From Methanomassiliicoccus sp. (GTDB lineage Archaea; Thermoplasmatota; Thermoplasmata; Methanomassiliicoccales; JACIVX01): a stretch of 5,259 nucleotides of DNA. The translations under genes were made by a program, and so were the position numbers. Positions within the stretch are counted from its first letter, which is position 1; each line of letters opens with the position of its first letter. The stretch covers positions 1-5,259 of the forward strand of contig DYTM01000087.1 in the NCBI GenBank assembly GCA_020725985.1. Reading direction: 5' to 3'. The notes under the pieces are model-generated. The model made no database searches, was not told where the DNA came from, and saw only the letters and a list, made by a program, of their open reading frames with translations. Shown here piece by piece: positions 3,419 to 5,259 of this stretch.

Positions 3419-5259
3419 TCAGGGCCCCGGCTTCTCGGGTTCATTCCTCTCCTGGAGCATGTCCTGCGCGACCTTCTCCAGATCGCCGATGTCCGCATTC
3501 TTCAGCTCCGCACCGCACGAGGGGCACTCCCTCGCATCCGACGGAATCGGCTGATCGCAGACGGGACATTCCGTCATCACCACCTCCTCCTCCTTCAACC
3601 GGCCGGGCCGGCGGATCACCCTCAGCACCGCGATTGAGAGACCGTCGGTAAGAAGGGGCTGCTTGAAGAGGGGTTTCGTCATGTCCTTCACTCCCCTGAC
3701 CTTCTCCAAATCCCCGTCCCAATCTGCGATCGCCGAGCCGTAGTCCCTCTGAATTCCTTCGAGGACCTGAAGCATTCTCTGCGGGATCTTTCCGGCGTGC
3801 TTGCCATGCAGCACTGCGGCAAGAAACACCCTGTCCCACTTCTCCACCAGTATCTTCTTCTCCCCGAAGTCGAGCCTCTTGAGCGCCGTTGTCTTCTCGT
3901 CCTTGAACGAGTCTTTGACGAAGCTCTGGATCGCCACGAGCATGCTGCTGAGGACCTCGTCGTCCATTCCCGGCTTCAGCCGCCTCGTGTCGTGCGCCAT
4001 GAGGCAGCCGTCCTCGTAGATGACGAAGACCTCGTCCACGGTGGCGTACCGGCGCCTTGCGAAGACGTACACCCCCCCGAGGACGACTCCGGCGACGCCG
4101 AGGCCGCCGAGCCAAATCTCGGTCGCGAGCGGTCCCAGGACGACTCTGAGTTCATACTCGCTCGAGGTGTAGTTGTTGCCGCTGGTATCGACTGCCTTGA
4201 TCCAGAAGAACAGCGTAACGGTCGAGTTCTGCGACCTGATCTGCCCCTCATACTGATCGCTGGTCTCCCCGACCCTCAGCATCTCCGACGAGAAAGTCTC
4301 GTTGCCGATGCGGTAGTACAGGACGACGCTCTCGATCCCAAGATTGTCGCTAATGTTCGCCCTGATGATGATTGGTATCCCGACATACGCCTCTCCAACA
4401 ATAAGCCCCGATACCTCGGGCTTGGTCCTGTCGACCAGTACCCAGTCGGTCACCGTTCCAGTGTCATTGTTGTTGTCTCTCACGTATAGCACGACGCTGT
4501 AGTTGCCGTCGTATTCGAAGGTGTGCAACTGAATCGGGTTCGAGGACCAGTTGGTCGGGTCTGTCCCGTCGTGGAAATTCCATCTATACTGAAGCAGTGG
4601 AATGTCGCTCGGGGTGTCTTCCGTCAGGCTTGCGTCGAATCGGATCTGTCCCCCCTGGATCGGCTGATACAGGAACTTCGCTACTGGGGCGGAATTCACG
4701 ATCACGATGGTGTTGGTACTCTGCGCGTACGAATCGGAGTCCCAGACCCTGACCGCGACGATGTATGTCCCTTCCTGCGCGAAGGGATGTGTGGTCTGGT
4801 TGAGGATCGTCGTCTCGTCAGCAATGAACGGGTAGGAATAGGAGAAGTCCCACTGATAGGTGAAGTTCTCTGGCTCTTCCCACGCCCGGGAATAGACCAC
4901 CGTGAAGGTGATATCGGCGTCCTCATAGATCGGAACGCTCTCTGCGGTGGCGGTGAAGAGGGTGATGCCCGGAGAAGTGTCCCTGATTGTGATCTGAAGC
5001 GTGACGACTGCGACCGATCCGTCTCCGTCTGTGACGGTGAGTTCGACAGAATAAGTGCCGTTCTCGATGTACCAGTTCTCTGGATTTCTGTCGGTCGACT
5101 CGTTGCCGTCCCCGAAGTCCCAACGCCACGAGGCAATGCCGTCGTGGGCCGACGACTGATCAGTGAACTGGACTCCTTCGCCTTCGCTTGGAGAGGTAGG
5201 GGAGTAGGAGAAAGAGGCCGTGGGCACGGTATCCCCGACAGCAATGAGAGTCGAGGCCG
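3419..5259 (-). CDS. PKD-domain single-pass membrane protein with cytoplasmic domain and C-terminal zinc ribbon (5' end missing)
   Basis: The frame is open through the right edge, so the N-terminus is missing. The GTG at 5227 lies inside a PKD domain (preceding residues A-V-G-D-T) and is not a real start. Numbering from it, PKD domain 1 covers 1-82 with W-R-W-D-F-G-D-G (34-41). PKD-like 2 is about 87-180 (Y-Q-W-D-F), PKD-like 3 about 181-268 (Y-R-W-N-F-H-D-G), and an Ig-like domain spans 269-365. One membrane helix (about 370-390) is followed by R-R-R. A cytoplasmic alpha/beta domain (397-545) begins V-D-E-V-F-V-I-Y-E-D-G and contains R-R-L-K-P-G-M-D, F-G-E-K-K-I-L-V-E and W-D-G-D. A zinc ribbon follows, C-P-V-C then C-P-S-C (Cys 554, 557, 568, 571), and then a charged tail. 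Eleven N-X-S/T sequons lie before the helix and none after it. The architecture suggests a receptor or an envelope-to-cytoplasm linker; ligand and partner are unknown. It probably shares a transcript with the DUF92 gene. Confidence 0.9.
   Translation of the reverse strand, partial: ASTLIAVGDTVPTASFSYSPTSPSEGEGVQFTDQSSAHDGIASWRWDFGDGNESTDRNPENWYIENGTYSVELTVTDGDGSVAVVTLQITIRDTSPGITLFTATAESVPIYEDADITFTVVYSRAWEEPENFTYQWDFSYSYPFIADETTILNQTTHPFAQEGTYIVAVRVWDSDSYAQSTNTIVIVNSAPVAKFLYQPIQGGQIRFDASLTEDTPSDIPLLQYRWNFHDGTDPTNWSSNPIQLHTFEYDGNYSVVLYVRDNNNDTGTVTDWVLVDRTKPEVSGLIVGEAYVGIPIIIRANISDNLGIESVVLYYRIGNETFSSEMLRVGETSDQYEGQIRSQNSTVTLFFWIKAVDTSGNNYTSSEYELRVVLGPLATEIWLGGLGVAGVVLGGVYVFARRRYATVDEVFVIYEDGCLMAHDTRRLKPGMDDEVLSSMLVAIQSFVKDSFKDEKTTALKRLDFGEKKILVEKWDRVFLAAVLHGKHAGKIPQRMLQVLEGIQRDYGSAIADWDGDLEKVRGVKDMTKPLFKQPLLTDGLSIAVLRVIRRPGRLKEEEVVMTECPVCDQPIPSDARECPSCGAELKNADIGDLEKVAQDMLQERNEPEKPGP

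Noticed and set aside
3441..4115. Second minus-strand frame of 224 codons in the 3' part of the PKD gene
   Set aside because: Arg/Gly-rich frame-shifted reading of the zinc-ribbon region; no family resemblance.
3797..4489. Plus-strand frame of 230 codons
   Set aside because: It is antisense to the Ig-like, helix and cytoplasmic parts of the PKD/zinc-ribbon gene, which has strong domain and topology evidence; the alternative protein has no recognisable features.
5225..5227. GTG as the start of the PKD/zinc-ribbon protein
   Set aside because: The frame stays open to the window edge and the codon sits at the beginning of a PKD domain, with no signal peptide downstream; the gene is truncated by the window.

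Overview
This window looks like a chromosomal segment of a moderately GC-rich euryarchaeon, most likely a member of the Thermoplasmatota (Thermoplasmata, marine group II/III or relatives). The evidence is: a stand-alone DUF835 protein; PKD and Ig-like surface proteins with one C-terminal membrane anchor; a receptor-like protein ending in a cytoplasmic zinc ribbon; a DUF92 membrane protein; an archaeal TATA box; and a 5S rRNA gene not joined to 16S or 23S genes inside the window. The lineage call is an inference from gene content, because no protein search was possible.

Layout, left to right. Positions 1-1698 (+) hold the 3' part of a gene for a surface-anchored protein made of about six beta-sandwich repeats of 86-89 residues, ending in one membrane helix. 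The gene is cut by the left edge. Positions 1699-1995 contain no protein gene. They hold a complete 5S rRNA gene on the minus strand (about 1752-1873), its TATA box (1905-1911), a pyrimidine-rich run where its transcript probably ends, and a GC hairpin that may end the transcript of the next gene. Positions 1996-2493 (-) encode a 165-residue single-domain DUF835 protein. Positions 2494-2635 are intergenic, with several short inverted repeats. Positions 2636-3418 (-) encode a DUF92 polytopic membrane protein, related to plant VTE6 and TMEM19. Positions 3419-5259 (-) encode the C-terminal part of a large PKD-domain membrane protein with a cytoplasmic domain and zinc ribbon. That gene is cut by the right edge, and its stop codon directly abuts the possible GTG start of the DUF92 gene.

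How the parts relate. The PKD/zinc-ribbon gene and the DUF92 gene probably share a transcript. The DUF835 gene follows on the same strand after 142 bases and may have its own promoter. The 5S gene is again on that strand, with a clear promoter of its own. The left surface-protein gene converges on the 5S gene. Both surface proteins carry many N-X-S/T sequons on the predicted outer side only. This fits an envelope of N-glycosylated proteins and supports an outside-to-inside topology for the zinc-ribbon protein. No mobile element, CRISPR array, tRNA or toxin-antitoxin pair was seen.
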